Positions 7,707 to 14,982 of a stretch of 35,429 nt of DNA are shown piece after piece; position 1 is the first letter of the stretch, and each line of letters starts with the position of its first letter. A model generated the notes under the pieces. That model ran no database searches, was not told the DNA's origin, and was given only the letters and a program-made list of their open reading frames with translations. Both the position numbers and the translations under genes were made by a program. This DNA comes from a virus: the IMG/VR virus record IMGVR_UViG_3300042514_000732, positions 1 to 35,429 of that record; one strand, 5' to 3'.

Positions 7707-8426
7707 TTATTCATAACTTTTCTTTTTCCAAATATTTTTTTTATACCAGCCATATGCTGGAAGTATGCTTTTAATATGATTAAGATTTGCTTTTTGTAAA
7801 ATACCTTTGTCAATTTTGCTTTTCCAATTTTCTCTTTTAAATAAAATAATTTGAGCAATTGGAGTTCCTGCAGGAATTATTCCTTCAAAAGTTGAACTAA
7901 AATATACTGGAATAGATCCATTATACATATCGAACTCTCCATCTACAATTCCAGTTAAAGTAAAAAATGGTAAATCAAATCTATTTAATGGATGACCAAT
8001 AAGGGCACTATAACCTTTTGGTATGTTAATTGCATGCTGTGTCTTCCATGCAAAATGATTTGGAGAACATCCCATTGGGGTTGGTAGGGTTGAATTTTGA
8101 CTTATTAATCTTTTTTCTACAATAGGAGGTACTAAATTTATATTGTTCCAAGTTATAATTGGGCCTGCATCTGTTTGTTGTATAGCAATATCCATTGATA
8201 ATGGCATCATATACCCAGAGAGAAGGCTGTCGCTAAAAGATGAGCAAAGTTTAAATCCTGGTTCAATTGGTAGACTTTTTATTATTTTTTGACCATCTTT
8301 TATATTGTCTCCTCTTTTATACCATTCTGGCATAAACTCTTTTGCTGGAGATATTTCTTTTATTCCATCAATTATTGCAGAGTGCCTAAATATATTTTTC
8401 ATTTTTCCCATAACTCTAGTATACAT
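7707..8426 (-). CDS. PEWYK-family phage protein, paralogue A (distantly DUF6065-like)
   Basis: Up to 239 aa. It carries the family landmarks: MPEWYK near 33-38, SGYMMPLSMD (about 71-80), PKGYSALIGHP (about 136-146), a GIVD strand, EGIIPAGTPIAQII followed by FKRENWK (about 184-205), and a terminal WYKKNIWKKKSY. Four relatives lie in this window (8442, 15408, 33155, 34354). The GTPxxQxI(P/L)FKR signature suggests a double-stranded beta-helix-like fold (inference). The start is uncertain: ATGs at 8426, 8411 and 8402 are in frame, and 8402 has GGGA upstream. Function is unknown; the oxygenase neighbour hints at a modification cassette. Confidence 0.75.
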   Translation of the reverse strand: MYTRVMGKMKNIFRHSAIIDGIKEISPAKEFMPEWYKRGDNIKDGQKIIKSLPIEPGFKLCSSFSDSLLSGYMMPLSMDIAIQQTDAGPIITWNNINLVPPIVEKRLISQNSTLPTPMGCSPNHFAWKTQHAINIPKGYSALIGHPLNRFDLPFFTLTGIVDGEFDMYNGSIPVYFSSTFEGIIPAGTPIAQIILFKRENWKSKIDKGILQKANLNHIKSILPAYGWYKKNIWKKKSYE

Positions 8427-8441
8427 AAAAATTATTCTTCA

Positions 8442-9137
8442 TTATTTAAAAGATTTTGATGTCCAAAACATTTTTTTATATCTATCATAAAATTGACTTG
8501 AAAGAAGTCTTGTAGTTTCTGTAGATTTTTTTTCATTAATTTCAGATCCAAGTTCTTGTTTCCAGGAATCACGCTTAAAAGGTATTATTTGGACCATCGG
8601 AGTTCCTGCTGGAATTAATCCAGTGAACTCTGTATCTTTTAAAACAAATGGAAAATTAACTGGAGAAGTATACCTATCGGTATCCACTATTCCTTCTGCA
8701 ATTTGAAAATACTCATTACCTCCATGAACTGGTGGTATAAATAAACAAGAATACCCCTTTGGCGTTTCAATTGACCAGGGGTTAATCCATTTAGGATATG
8801 GATGTTGATTCATAAATGGGTGGTATGGTGCTTGTGGTGTTGGGTGAAACTGAATATCTATCTCATTACTTGTTAAGTAATGTATTTCATTTCCCTCTGT
8901 TTTTTTTATCCAAAGATCTGTATAGGTTGGAATTATGTATCCTCCAGTAATTGCATCAAATACTGGAAGACATTTTTTTATTGTAGCAGTTGTTGCACTA
9001 ACAAAGTTTGGTTCTTTTTTATCATCTACATATGATTTTGTTTTTTTATACCATTCTGGCAAAAGGGTAGATGCAGGTGTTGGGAAATATTCATCCGAAA
9101 CAGGAAGAGTTTTTGTAAAAATAATTTTTTTAGACAT
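8442..9137 (-). CDS. PEWYK-family phage protein, paralogue B
   Basis: 231 aa from the ATG at 9137, chosen because AGGGGG lies 6 nt upstream; an in-frame GTG at 9143 overlaps that RBS. Landmarks: LLPEWYKKTKSY, KKCLPVFDAITGGYIIPTY, TPKGYSCLFIPP, GIVDTDRY, GLIPAGTPMVQIIPFKRDSW, and a terminal YKKMFWTSKSFK. It is closer to paralogues C and D than A is, since it keeps the GYSCL and PFKR cores and the C-terminal W-x-x-K-x-F-K. It lies 15 nt upstream of paralogue A, so the pair looks like an old tandem duplication. Confidence 0.78.
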   Translation of the reverse strand: MSKKIIFTKTLPVSDEYFPTPASTLLPEWYKKTKSYVDDKKEPNFVSATTATIKKCLPVFDAITGGYIIPTYTDLWIKKTEGNEIHYLTSNEIDIQFHPTPQAPYHPFMNQHPYPKWINPWSIETPKGYSCLFIPPVHGGNEYFQIAEGIVDTDRYTSPVNFPFVLKDTEFTGLIPAGTPMVQIIPFKRDSWKQELGSEINEKKSTETTRLLSSQFYDRYKKMFWTSKSFK

Positions 9138-9160
9138 ACACACCCCCTAATGAATAAAAA

Positions 9161-9652
9161 TTATGCTTCAGAACCAGGTTCTGTAGTTGGATTTTCCATT
9201 TGATTCTGTACAAAAAGACGTTCAGCCTCTGCTTGAGCCTGTGTAGCAAGGATATTTGCGTATTGTTCATCTGTCATGGCAGGCATGCTTGCACTTGTTG
9301 TAATTTCTTTTCCATCAAATATAATTGTATCGTAAGCAACTGGCTTCTGTATATCTGAAAATTCAGAACCGTTCCAAGTCCATAATACCTTTACTGCTGG
9401 ATTGGTAATAATTGGTCCCTTTACGTCAGATGAAAAAATTGTTTTTTCAATTCCTACAACTGTATCTTCGTCAATAATTGCATATTTAATTTCTGGAGCA
9501 TCAACAAAGTTGCCATCAACATGCTTTTTTAGAAGATATGTAGATCCATCTGAAGGAACTTCAATTATGTTATCTCCTGGAATATCAATATCTGTTGAAG
9601 ATGAGTGATGTGCAAAAACAATGTCATCTTTTAAGTGTACAAAATATTTCAT
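9161..9652 (-). CDS. tail-region protein, possible fibre assembly/cap protein
   Basis: 163 aa. N-terminus MKYFVHLKDDIVFAHHSSST, a middle segment VLWTWNGSEFSD, and an acidic Glu/Gln-rich helical tail (TDEQYANILATQAQAEAERL). Short proteins with a 'W-N-G-S' motif and a charged C-terminal helix next to fibre genes are often tail fibre assembly proteins, but no family signature is decisive. RBS AAGGGAG. It sits between the 187-aa structural gene and paralogue B. Confidence 0.65.
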   Translation of the reverse strand: MKYFVHLKDDIVFAHHSSSTDIDIPGDNIIEVPSDGSTYLLKKHVDGNFVDAPEIKYAIIDEDTVVGIEKTIFSSDVKGPIITNPAVKVLWTWNGSEFSDIQKPVAYDTIIFDGKEITTSASMPAMTDEQYANILATQAQAEAERLFVQNQMENPTTEPGSEA

Positions 9653-9672
9653 TTATTTTTCTCCCTTATATC

Positions 9673-10236
9673 CTAGTTATACTCTACTACTTCATACTGA
9701 CATGGACCAGTTACTACTAGGTTAGTTGATGAAGATAAATATGCTCCATAAACACCAGCCATAAGGTTTGTAGATCCGCCAGAAAGATTTGTTGCATTAA
9801 GACCAATGTTTTGACCATTAACGTTCATTGCAGAAATACCAAATGTTCCAGAGTTCATATATCCTCCAAATGGTGCTGCTGGTACGTTATTTGGATTATA
9901 AGTTTGACCGTAACGACCTGAGTAATATGGTGCTACGTATGGCTGTGGTGTACCAGTAGAACCTGCATACCCCATGTAAGTACCTGATGCATCGAGTCCG
10001 CCATAAGCAGCGGAGTTTGAAGTTGTTTGTCCAGAAGCAGTTCCATTTGCGGCACTCACTGTTCCTGTTGCTGCAACCGTACCTGCTGATGCTGTTGAAA
10101 AAGAGTTAACCATTGTTTTTGTAGTATCAACAGCACTAATTGTAATATTACCTGCAGATGCTGCCGATCCACGCTGAAGGCTTTTAATTGCTGAAGATAG
10201 ACCAGATGATGATGCTGGAAATGTTGCAATACCCAT
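9673..10236 (-). CDS. minor structural protein, Gly/Ser/Tyr-rich
   Basis: 187 aa. The N-terminus resembles the small phage proteins with IKSLQRG...ITISAVDTTKTMVN (residues about 18-43), a motif seen in tail or head-fibre components. The middle (about 75-140) is rich in Gly, Tyr, Asn and Pro (GGYMNSGTFG), and the end is a beta strand (TNLVVTGPCQYEVVEYN). Its ATG shares one base with the stop of the preceding gene (TAATG), so translation is coupled. Likely virion-associated. Confidence 0.7.
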   Translation of the reverse strand: MGIATFPASSSGLSSAIKSLQRGSAASAGNITISAVDTTKTMVNSFSTASAGTVAATGTVSAANGTASGQTTSNSAAYGGLDASGTYMGYAGSTGTPQPYVAPYYSGRYGQTYNPNNVPAAPFGGYMNSGTFGISAMNVNGQNIGLNATNLSGGSTNLMAGVYGAYLSSSTNLVVTGPCQYEVVEYN

Positions 10237-10538
10237 TACGCTATCTCCACTCCGCTGATATGAAAGTTAACTGTTGTTGCTGATGCAAAACCTTTAATTG
10301 TTTTGGTCGTGGCGAGGGTCTGCTTTAGATCAATATACACAGTTGAGTTTGCTGCAATCGCCGTTGTTGTATGAAGAGAGACATCATCTAACAATAGAGA
10401 AAAGGTTCCTGCTGATCCTGCTGTATTTGTAACAGCAATATTTGTTATTACTGCTGTGGTGGATGCTGGCACTGTATATAGAGTTGCAGAAGACGTTGCT
10501 GCTGCTGCTCTTGCTAGTGCTTTAGTTGTTGTAGCCAT
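10236..10538 (-). CDS. small beta-sandwich tail-associated protein
   Basis: 100 aa. MATTTKALARAAAATSSATLYTVPASTTAVITNIAVTNTAG... is the typical pattern of small phage structural proteins, with a helical start, 'TLYTVPAxTTAxIxxIxVxN', then 'SLLLDD' and 'VYIDLKQTL' strands. RBS AGGAGG (10548-10553 complement) and a TATAAT 32 nt upstream. It starts the pair with the 187-aa gene. Probably a homo-oligomeric tail or neck decoration. Confidence 0.78.
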   Translation of the reverse strand: MATTTKALARAAAATSSATLYTVPASTTAVITNIAVTNTAGSAGTFSLLLDDVSLHTTTAIAANSTVYIDLKQTLATTKTIKGFASATTVNFHISGVEIA

Positions 10539-10570
10539 TAGTTACTACCTCCTAAGTAGGTTATGGTTAT

Positions 10571-10576
10571 ATTATA
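10571..10576 (-). promoter_or_regulatory. -10 box (TATAAT), leftward
   Basis: TATAAT 32 nt before the ATG at 10538, preceded by GTG, so this member lacks the TGN extension seen in the sister promoters. Confidence 0.5.
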
Positions 10577-10595
10577 CACTATATTTTTTAAAATT

Positions 10596-11063
10596 TTACA
10601 AAGCCCCCATTAAAACTAATATTTCTGAAGCAACTCCATCTAATGTATTATCATCATATGCTATTGTCTTGTTTGTTAATGTTACAGAATTAGATGTTGT
10701 AACTGATGGGGCAGCCCACTTTACACCCAACGTTTGTGCGGTATCAACGGTAAGAACGTACCCATTAGTTCCAAGTGAGAGATTATCTACGGTATCATTT
10801 GCACTTCCTACAAGCAAGTCACCCTTTGCATCAATTATTGATTTTGAAACAGATCCTGATGGATCAAGATCAGTAATTTGTCCTTGAAGGTTATTTAGTG
10901 TGTATGCAATTGATGGGTTAATAAGGTTTGCAGCGTTTGACTCGCTAGTATCAAATGAATACGAGCCATAGTGATATGCTCTTAGAGCAGCCTGAATATC
11001 GGCATTGTCTGCATACCCTGGAATTTTTGTGGAGTATAAAACTCCTATTGATTCTACTGCCAT
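10596..11063 (-). CDS. tail fibre protein sharing modules with the 708-aa fibre
   Basis: 155 aa. Its SIIDAKGDLLVGSANDTVDNL region and following 'LGVKWAAPS' (about 75-118) match the IVDAKGDLLVGTADNAISKL...GVKWAAPQ module of the 708-aa fibre. A 'VTLTNKTI' strand recalls that protein's TLTNKTL repeats. It ends LVLMGAL, like the 417-aa fibre. The unique N-terminus (MAVESIGVLYSTKIPGYADN) may be the attachment part. It appears to be a mini-fibre assembled from the same parts. AAGGTG-type RBS, and a TGATATAAT box 17 nt upstream of ATG. Confidence 0.8.
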   Translation of the reverse strand: MAVESIGVLYSTKIPGYADNADIQAALRAYHYGSYSFDTSESNAANLINPSIAYTLNNLQGQITDLDPSGSVSKSIIDAKGDLLVGSANDTVDNLSLGTNGYVLTVDTAQTLGVKWAAPSVTTSNSVTLTNKTIAYDDNTLDGVASEILVLMGAL

Positions 11064-11080
11064 GTCATTTCACCTTGTTC

Positions 11081-11089
11081 ATTATATCA
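11081..11089 (-). promoter_or_regulatory. extended -10 promoter
   Basis: TGATATAAT on the minus strand, 17 nt upstream of ATG 11063, overlapping the stop codon of the preceding gene. Confidence 0.6.
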
Positions 11090-11645
11090 TAACCGATACA
11101 AAAATATGAACTGAAACCTCTGCATCAAATGAGCCCCAGGTTCCGTCATACTCAGAAGCCTCAAGATTTATAACTAAATCTGTTCCAGATATACTAACAG
11201 ATGAGAGAGAAGAGGCTAATGGTTTTGTATTTTGAATTGAGTATTGGACATTAAAGTTTGCAGCGGTAAGTCCAGCAGCCGTAGATATATCTGTTATTGG
11301 AATAACTACAGATCCATTTCCAGCATAAGCACTTGTTCCTGAAGCAAAAGTTACTGTATGTAATTTAGAATAAATTGTTGGGTTTAATCTTAAAACTTCT
11401 ACCCAGGTATCTCCACCAGGCTGTGAAACATATTGGTATAAATAACCATAGTCTGATCCAGGAGCAGAGTTAATATATAAATCGTTTAATATTTTAGTTG
11501 ATAGAGTAACTGAGTTTGGATTTCCAACACCTACAAAAAACTTGCTACCTCTTGTTCCAGTTGGACCTATATCAACAAGAAGTTCAATTGTTTCTGGTCC
11601 AGATAAAACAGTTAAATCGTCATTAGATAATACAACGTCTGGCAT
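11082..11645 (-). CDS. tail/baseplate beta-rich protein
   Basis: 187 aa. The N-terminus (PDVVLSNDDLTVLSGPETIELLVDIGPTG...) is of the type seen in phage appendage proteins, followed by 'GPTGTRGSKFFVGVGNPN' and a beta-rich body with 'AYAGNGSVVIPITDI'. The C-terminal strand is 'AEVSVHIFVSVMI'. It overlaps the 117-aa Ig-like gene by one base (TAATG), which indicates co-translation and probably interacting products. Function is inferred from context only. Confidence 0.72.
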   Translation of the reverse strand: MPDVVLSNDDLTVLSGPETIELLVDIGPTGTRGSKFFVGVGNPNSVTLSTKILNDLYINSAPGSDYGYLYQYVSQPGGDTWVEVLRLNPTIYSKLHTVTFASGTSAYAGNGSVVIPITDISTAAGLTAANFNVQYSIQNTKPLASSLSSVSISGTDLVINLEASEYDGTWGSFDAEVSVHIFVSVMI

Positions 11646-11998
11646 TAAACTGCTCCAGTAATATCATCTGTTACTGTAATTGATCCAGTAAGTAGTGTAA
11701 ATATATTACCAGCACCATTGTCAATTTGCACGTCATAAACATAAGTTGTTCCAGCAGTAAGTTCTCGTCCTTGTTCTGGTGTAATTGTGCATGTAATTAT
11801 ATGGCTTGTTGTATCAACTGCCGTTGTTGCTACGACCTGGGTTCCAGTGCTTCCACGTCTATTCGCTATGGTAAACAATGCTCCATCAAAATAATCATCA
11901 AGGGTAAAAACTGATCCATTTGCATTTTTTGGACGGACTACAAATTGATACGTATCACCACGGTAGTAACTAAAATTATATGTGCCTGGAAATGCCAT
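11645..11998 (-). CDS. baseplate/tail Ig-like protein (paralogue 2 of 3)
   Basis: 117 aa. 'NFSYYRGDTYQFVVRPKN' begins the domain shared with 4929-5390 and 12855-13271. A central 'ALFTIANRRG' block and the terminal 'FTLLTGSITVTDDITG' follow. This is the shortest copy, essentially the bare domain of about 110 residues, which helps define its limits. Strong RBS AGGAGG (12003-12008 complement) and its own TGGTATAAT 16 nt upstream of ATG. Confidence 0.75.
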   Translation of the reverse strand: MAFPGTYNFSYYRGDTYQFVVRPKNANGSVFTLDDYFDGALFTIANRRGSTGTQVVATTAVDTTSHIITCTITPEQGRELTAGTTYVYDVQIDNGAGNIFTLLTGSITVTDDITGAV

Positions 11999-12014
11999 TG
12001 TTCCTCCTAAGTTT

Positions 12015-12023
12015 ATTATACCA
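12015..12023 (-). promoter_or_regulatory. extended -10 promoter
   Basis: TGGTATAAT on the minus strand, in the 25-nt gap between the collagen-like gene and the Ig-like gene; AGGAGG follows it. Confidence 0.62.
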
Positions 12024-12761
12024 TTAACAAACTGAGATATAGATGCCCTTTAGCAATAAAGTACTTTCTGAATCTGTTCTTGCCTGTGGTCTTGCTCCAT
12101 ATCCTTTAATTCTTTGGTCATCAATATATACTGTTTGAAAAAATGACATGTCATAAGAATACTGGTATTTAAGGTTTGCAACGTACGATGTAGGAGAGTT
12201 TAAATATTTTTCATTAAAAGTTCTAAGCCATAACTCTGTATAGTTTGATTCAGTGGCTATTGTAAAATCATACCTTATATCAACTTTAGCCCCTAGTTTT
12301 AATGATTTAAAATTAAACATATTGGTCTCTGATAGCCAAAGTTGATTACTATTTTTCATAATATATTCTTGGTTTGAAGATTCAAGGTTTGGATAAAAAT
12401 TAAGAGATACCCAACCGTCATCTCCTCTTTCTGGACCTAAAATGTTAAGTTTATCTGACCCATTTTTATAATATGCCCAACCTGGATATTGTCCTGAAAT
12501 TGAATCATAGCCTTCTCCGCCTTTTCCAGGCTCGCCACGCTCTCCCTGTGCTCCAGTCCTACCACGCTCTCCCTGTAGTCCTTGAGGCCCTATATCACCC
12601 TTGTCACCCTTATCGCCTTTAGGTCCTTGTAATCCAGTTTCTCCTTGAAGACCAGGAACTGCAATATATTGTTTATCTAATTCTTGTGGGGTTGAAGATT
12701 GAACAGCATCTAAATAATTTTTTTTCCTTAAGGGTTGAGGCGATTCCATGCTCTTTGCCAT
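12024..12761 (-). CDS. collagen-like tail fibre protein
   Basis: 245 aa from the ATG at 12761 (an in-frame TTG at 12806 would give 260 aa). Residues about 37-85 are some 16 Gly-X-Y triplets (GLQGETGLQGPKGDKGDKGD and onward), which form a collagen triple-helix shaft. The C-terminal 150 residues are Trp/Tyr-rich beta structure (DDGWVSLNFYPNLES, DMSFFQTVYIDDQRIKGYG), likely a trimeric receptor-binding or tip domain. Neither start has a strong RBS. The gene lies just after the 28-aa ORF in another frame, so a frameshift or coupled start is possible. The structural assignment is firm. Confidence 0.85.
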   Translation of the reverse strand: MAKSMESPQPLRKKNYLDAVQSSTPQELDKQYIAVPGLQGETGLQGPKGDKGDKGDIGPQGLQGERGRTGAQGERGEPGKGGEGYDSISGQYPGWAYYKNGSDKLNILGPERGDDGWVSLNFYPNLESSNQEYIMKNSNQLWLSETNMFNFKSLKLGAKVDIRYDFTIATESNYTELWLRTFNEKYLNSPTSYVANLKYQYSYDMSFFQTVYIDDQRIKGYGARPQARTDSESTLLLKGIYISVC

Positions 12762-12771
12762 AAGCCACGTA

Positions 12772-12858
12772 CTACTTTGACTGTGTTCTGTAAACCTTAT
12801 TTCCAACTTTAATTACAGGAGGAATATTTACTTGGGCTGGAGTTACTGTAACTATCAT
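12772..12858 (-). CDS. 28-aa ORF coupled to the Ig-like gene; possible N-terminus of the collagen fibre
   Basis: MIVTVTPAQVNIPPVIKVGN, then KVYRTQSK and TAG. Its ATG overlaps the stop of the 138-aa gene as ATGA, the coupling used across this genome, so it is probably translated. It ends 10 nt before the ATG of the collagen-like gene, in a different reading frame. It could be an independent microprotein, or the true fibre N-terminus joined by ribosomal frameshifting or split by a mutation or sequencing error. Confidence 0.5.
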   Translation of the reverse strand: MIVTVTPAQVNIPPVIKVGNKVYRTQSK

Positions 12859-13271
12859 AGGGTACCGCTTACATCGCCTATTACACAAATTGTTCCAACA
12901 ACTGGTGTCCACTTGGTAACTTCATCTCCGCCACCGCCTGATACTCCATCTCCAGGCAGTGTAGCCTGTAGGTCAAACCTTAACTCTGCAACAACTGGCT
13001 TGTATTTCCCAAGTCCCCAGTTCTTTGTAATGTTTGCTTTTGCAATAATATAAATAACACCATCTTCATAGGACTCTACCGTTAGTAAGTCCAGAGCATC
13101 TGATACTGGATCATATGAGGTTGCTATAAATGTCCAAGCGGTAGTCTCATACGGGGTGGTTTCATCATCTTCAAAAAACTCTACCTTAAGAGTTGCCGTA
13201 TCCCCACGAACAACGTTCCATTGGATGTTGGCTGGTGTTGCACCAAGTTTTTCAATTGTAGGAGTACACAT
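12855..13271 (-). CDS. baseplate/tail Ig-like protein (paralogue 3 of 3)
   Basis: 138 aa. The domain starts at IQWNVVRGDTATLKVEFFED and carries 'WTFIATSYDP' and 'GVIYIIAKANI'. It ends with 'TPVVGTICVIGDVSGTL', equivalent to the C-terminal strand of the other two copies. A Gly-rich linker (SGGGGDE) precedes the last strand. It is the first gene of the run 13271-12024. There is no RBS; TGGTATAAT lies only 8 nt before ATG, so the message is near-leaderless. Confidence 0.75.
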   Translation of the reverse strand: MCTPTIEKLGATPANIQWNVVRGDTATLKVEFFEDDETTPYETTAWTFIATSYDPVSDALDLLTVESYEDGVIYIIAKANITKNWGLGKYKPVVAELRFDLQATLPGDGVSGGGGDEVTKWTPVVGTICVIGDVSGTL

Positions 13272-13279
13272 AATATTAG

Positions 13280-13288
13280 ATTATACCA
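13280..13288 (-). promoter_or_regulatory. extended -10 promoter, near-leaderless
   Basis: TGGTATAAT on the minus strand, 8 nt before the ATG at 13271. A large hairpin (13299-13346) occupies the place of a -35 element. Confidence 0.62.
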
Positions 13289-13298
13289 TAATTCGTAA

Positions 13299-13346
13299 CT
13301 GGACACTCTAAGCGCAGTGGGGTGGGGGTAGAACTTAGAGTGCCAG
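13299..13346. promoter_or_regulatory. 13-bp hairpin just upstream of a leftward -10 box
   Basis: CTGG-a-CACTCTAAG pairs with CTTAGAGTGCCAG: 13 base pairs with a single bulged A and a 21-nt G-rich loop. It is not followed by a T-run on either strand, so it is not a normal terminator. The rest of the 13272-13543 gap is AT-rich and non-coding. Confidence 0.6.
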
Positions 13347-13543
13347 CCCTCACATTATAACATTAATTTATACCAGTACACATAAAGGTATAACAAAAAG
13401 TTATATACTTGAATTGTTACAAAAGAGTTATAATCAGCCAGGGTATTAATAGTTAAAACAAAGAACTTTTGGTGTATACTTAAATATATATAAGAAAGAA
13501 TATACTATAGTTAAGTCTTTTAAAGATAGTTTATATATAGTAG

Positions 13544-13831
13544 TTATTTAGAATTCTTAGAAACATACTCTAAAAGAATATCGTACATACGATCAAGTTT
13601 ATCACTAGTTGCTTTTCTTTTATCTCTAGCATTTTCTTGCTCAAGTTTAATATACTTAATTTCATCACGCATTGAGGTTCCGCCGTTTGTCTTAGTTTCT
13701 TTTCTGATATCCTCTACGGCTTCGGCAATAGGTTTAACTTGAATCTTTATGTACCAGCGAATTGCACCAATTATAATTGCGCCGATTGAAAGCAAAGCAA
13801 GAATAAATTGAGCCCAATCGGTTGCTGTCAT
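13544..13831 (-). CDS. holin-like single-span membrane protein (DUF2746-like)
   Basis: 95 aa. One transmembrane helix (about residues 6-28, WAQFILALLSIGAIIIGAI) is followed by a charged coiled coil (about 35-95). A 'TNGGTSMRDEI' turn resembles the 'NGGxSxRD' signature of small actinophage membrane proteins (DUF2746 type). These are usually annotated as putative holins. It would sit in the host membrane and time lysis. Promoter TGATATAAT lies 9 nt before ATG, without RBS. The single span makes the holin call provisional. Confidence 0.72.
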   Translation of the reverse strand: MTATDWAQFILALLSIGAIIIGAIRWYIKIQVKPIAEAVEDIRKETKTNGGTSMRDEIKYIKLEQENARDKRKATSDKLDRMYDILLEYVSKNSK

Positions 13832-13840
13832 AGTGAGATT

Positions 13841-13849
13841 ATTATATCA
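13841..13849 (-). promoter_or_regulatory. extended -10 promoter of the holin candidate
   Basis: TGATATAAT on the minus strand, 9 nt upstream of ATG 13831. It is divergent from the promoter at 13885. Confidence 0.6.
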
Positions 13850-13884
13850 TTATTTAAGACTAAATTGCATATTCTTTAGTTTTA

Positions 13885-13893
13885 TGATAGAAT
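13885..13893 (+). promoter_or_regulatory. extended -10, leaderless promoter
   Basis: TGATAGAAT ends 6 nt before ATG 13900; no RBS. Confidence 0.6.
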
Positions 13894-13899
13894 GTTTAT

Positions 13900-14769
13900 A
13901 TGCAAAATCACCCTATATTTGGCAAATATAATGGATCGATAATAAGACAATCAACACAAAGTTATCAAAATATTGAGCCATTTTCAAAATTTGAAATCCT
14001 TTGTCCAGACTGTGACCATAAAAATCTTACCTGTGTTAGTCATAATCAAAAAACAAAAAAAAATATACCAGACAAACTAATATCATACGAATTAAATAAT
14101 TATGGACTAAGGTCTGATAATTTTTCAAAAGAACTTTCTAAAAATAATTTTTTATTTTCTGGATGTTCAAATACATCTGGTACGGGACTTCCATATAACT
14201 CAACATGGGCCTATCAAGTAAATAAAATGTTTAATAAAGAAAATTTTTTTAATGTTGCAATTAATGCAAATAATATACAAATGTCAATTTCTAATGTTTT
14301 TGAATATATAAAAGAATTTGGAAATCCGTTAGGAATTTTTATACTACTACCTCCATATTCTAGATCTACAGTATTTCAATATGATATAAATTATTTTCTT
14401 GATGCTGAAAATGGTAAATATATAACAACATTAACAGATTTAAACCTAAATAAAGATTATTACAGATTAAATCTATATACACAAATTACTTCTTTAGAGT
14501 TATACTGTAATAATCTACAAATACCACTAATTTGGGGAAGTTGGGATCATGAAACTAGTGAAGATATAAATAAATTTTCACATTTATTCTCAAATTATTT
14601 AGATATGGGTCCAAACCATGTTGACTTTGATTTTATTGGCAAAGCACCAAAAGAATTAAAAAATAATAAATATTGGTATAGAGCAAGGGATCTATTTCAT
14701 TTTGGTGTTGGAATACACTATTCGCTGGCTAATAGATTTAAAGAAGAATGGGATAAAAAATATGCATAA
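13900..14769 (+). CDS. SGNH/GDSL hydrolase-like protein
   Basis: 289 aa. Block I is FLFSGCSNTSGTGLPYNSTW (about residues 86-105), the phage variant of the GDS block with a nucleophile-like Ser in GCSN. Block V is represented by DLFHFGVGIHYS near the C-terminus, giving the Asp-x-x-His pair. A CPDCDHKNLTC segment at about 35-45 may bind zinc. The family acts as esterases or deacetylases on acylated sugars; in phages it is often linked to fibres or glycan modification. The -10 sits 6 nt from ATG, so it is leaderless. The substrate is unknown, and the fold is inferred from the two blocks. Confidence 0.75.
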   Translation: MQNHPIFGKYNGSIIRQSTQSYQNIEPFSKFEILCPDCDHKNLTCVSHNQKTKKNIPDKLISYELNNYGLRSDNFSKELSKNNFLFSGCSNTSGTGLPYNSTWAYQVNKMFNKENFFNVAINANNIQMSISNVFEYIKEFGNPLGIFILLPPYSRSTVFQYDINYFLDAENGKYITTLTDLNLNKDYYRLNLYTQITSLELYCNNLQIPLIWGSWDHETSEDINKFSHLFSNYLDMGPNHVDFDFIGKAPKELKNNKYWYRARDLFHFGVGIHYSLANRFKEEWDKKYA

Positions 14770-14836
14770 AATAATTAATAAAATTAAAAAATTTTTTTGG
14801 GTAAGAAAGCAACGCAAAAAAAAATATATATACTAA
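14762..14836 (+). CDS. 24-aa cationic amphipathic peptide
   Basis: MHKIINKIKKFFWVRKQRKK, then KYIY and stop. The ATG lies inside the last codons of the SGNH gene (8-nt overlap), as in other coupled pairs here. Nine Lys and Arg residues plus an aromatic FFW centre make a strongly basic amphipathic helix. Whether it is expressed is unproven. Confidence 0.45.
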   Translation: MHKIINKIKKFFWVRKQRKKKYIY

Positions 14837-14946
14837 ATTCGGCGGGATTTAAGTCAAGCCGAAAATAGAAGAATAAAACATAGTATGAACAACGTAAGGC
14901 ATTTCATGCCTAATATGTACAAGAAATGTATAGCATATCTATGTTC

Positions 14947-14955
14947 TGCTATAAT
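14947..14955 (+). promoter_or_regulatory. extended -10 promoter
   Basis: TGCTATAAT; predicted +1 about 14962, giving a short leader with AGAGGG before ATG 14983. Confidence 0.6.
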
Positions 14956-14982
14956 AGATTTAACCAAAAGAGGGATATAACT

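Noticed and set aside
14838-14868. Inverted repeat TTCGGC/GCCGAA after the 24-aa peptide
   Set aside because: Only 6 bp, no T-run; too weak to call a terminator.
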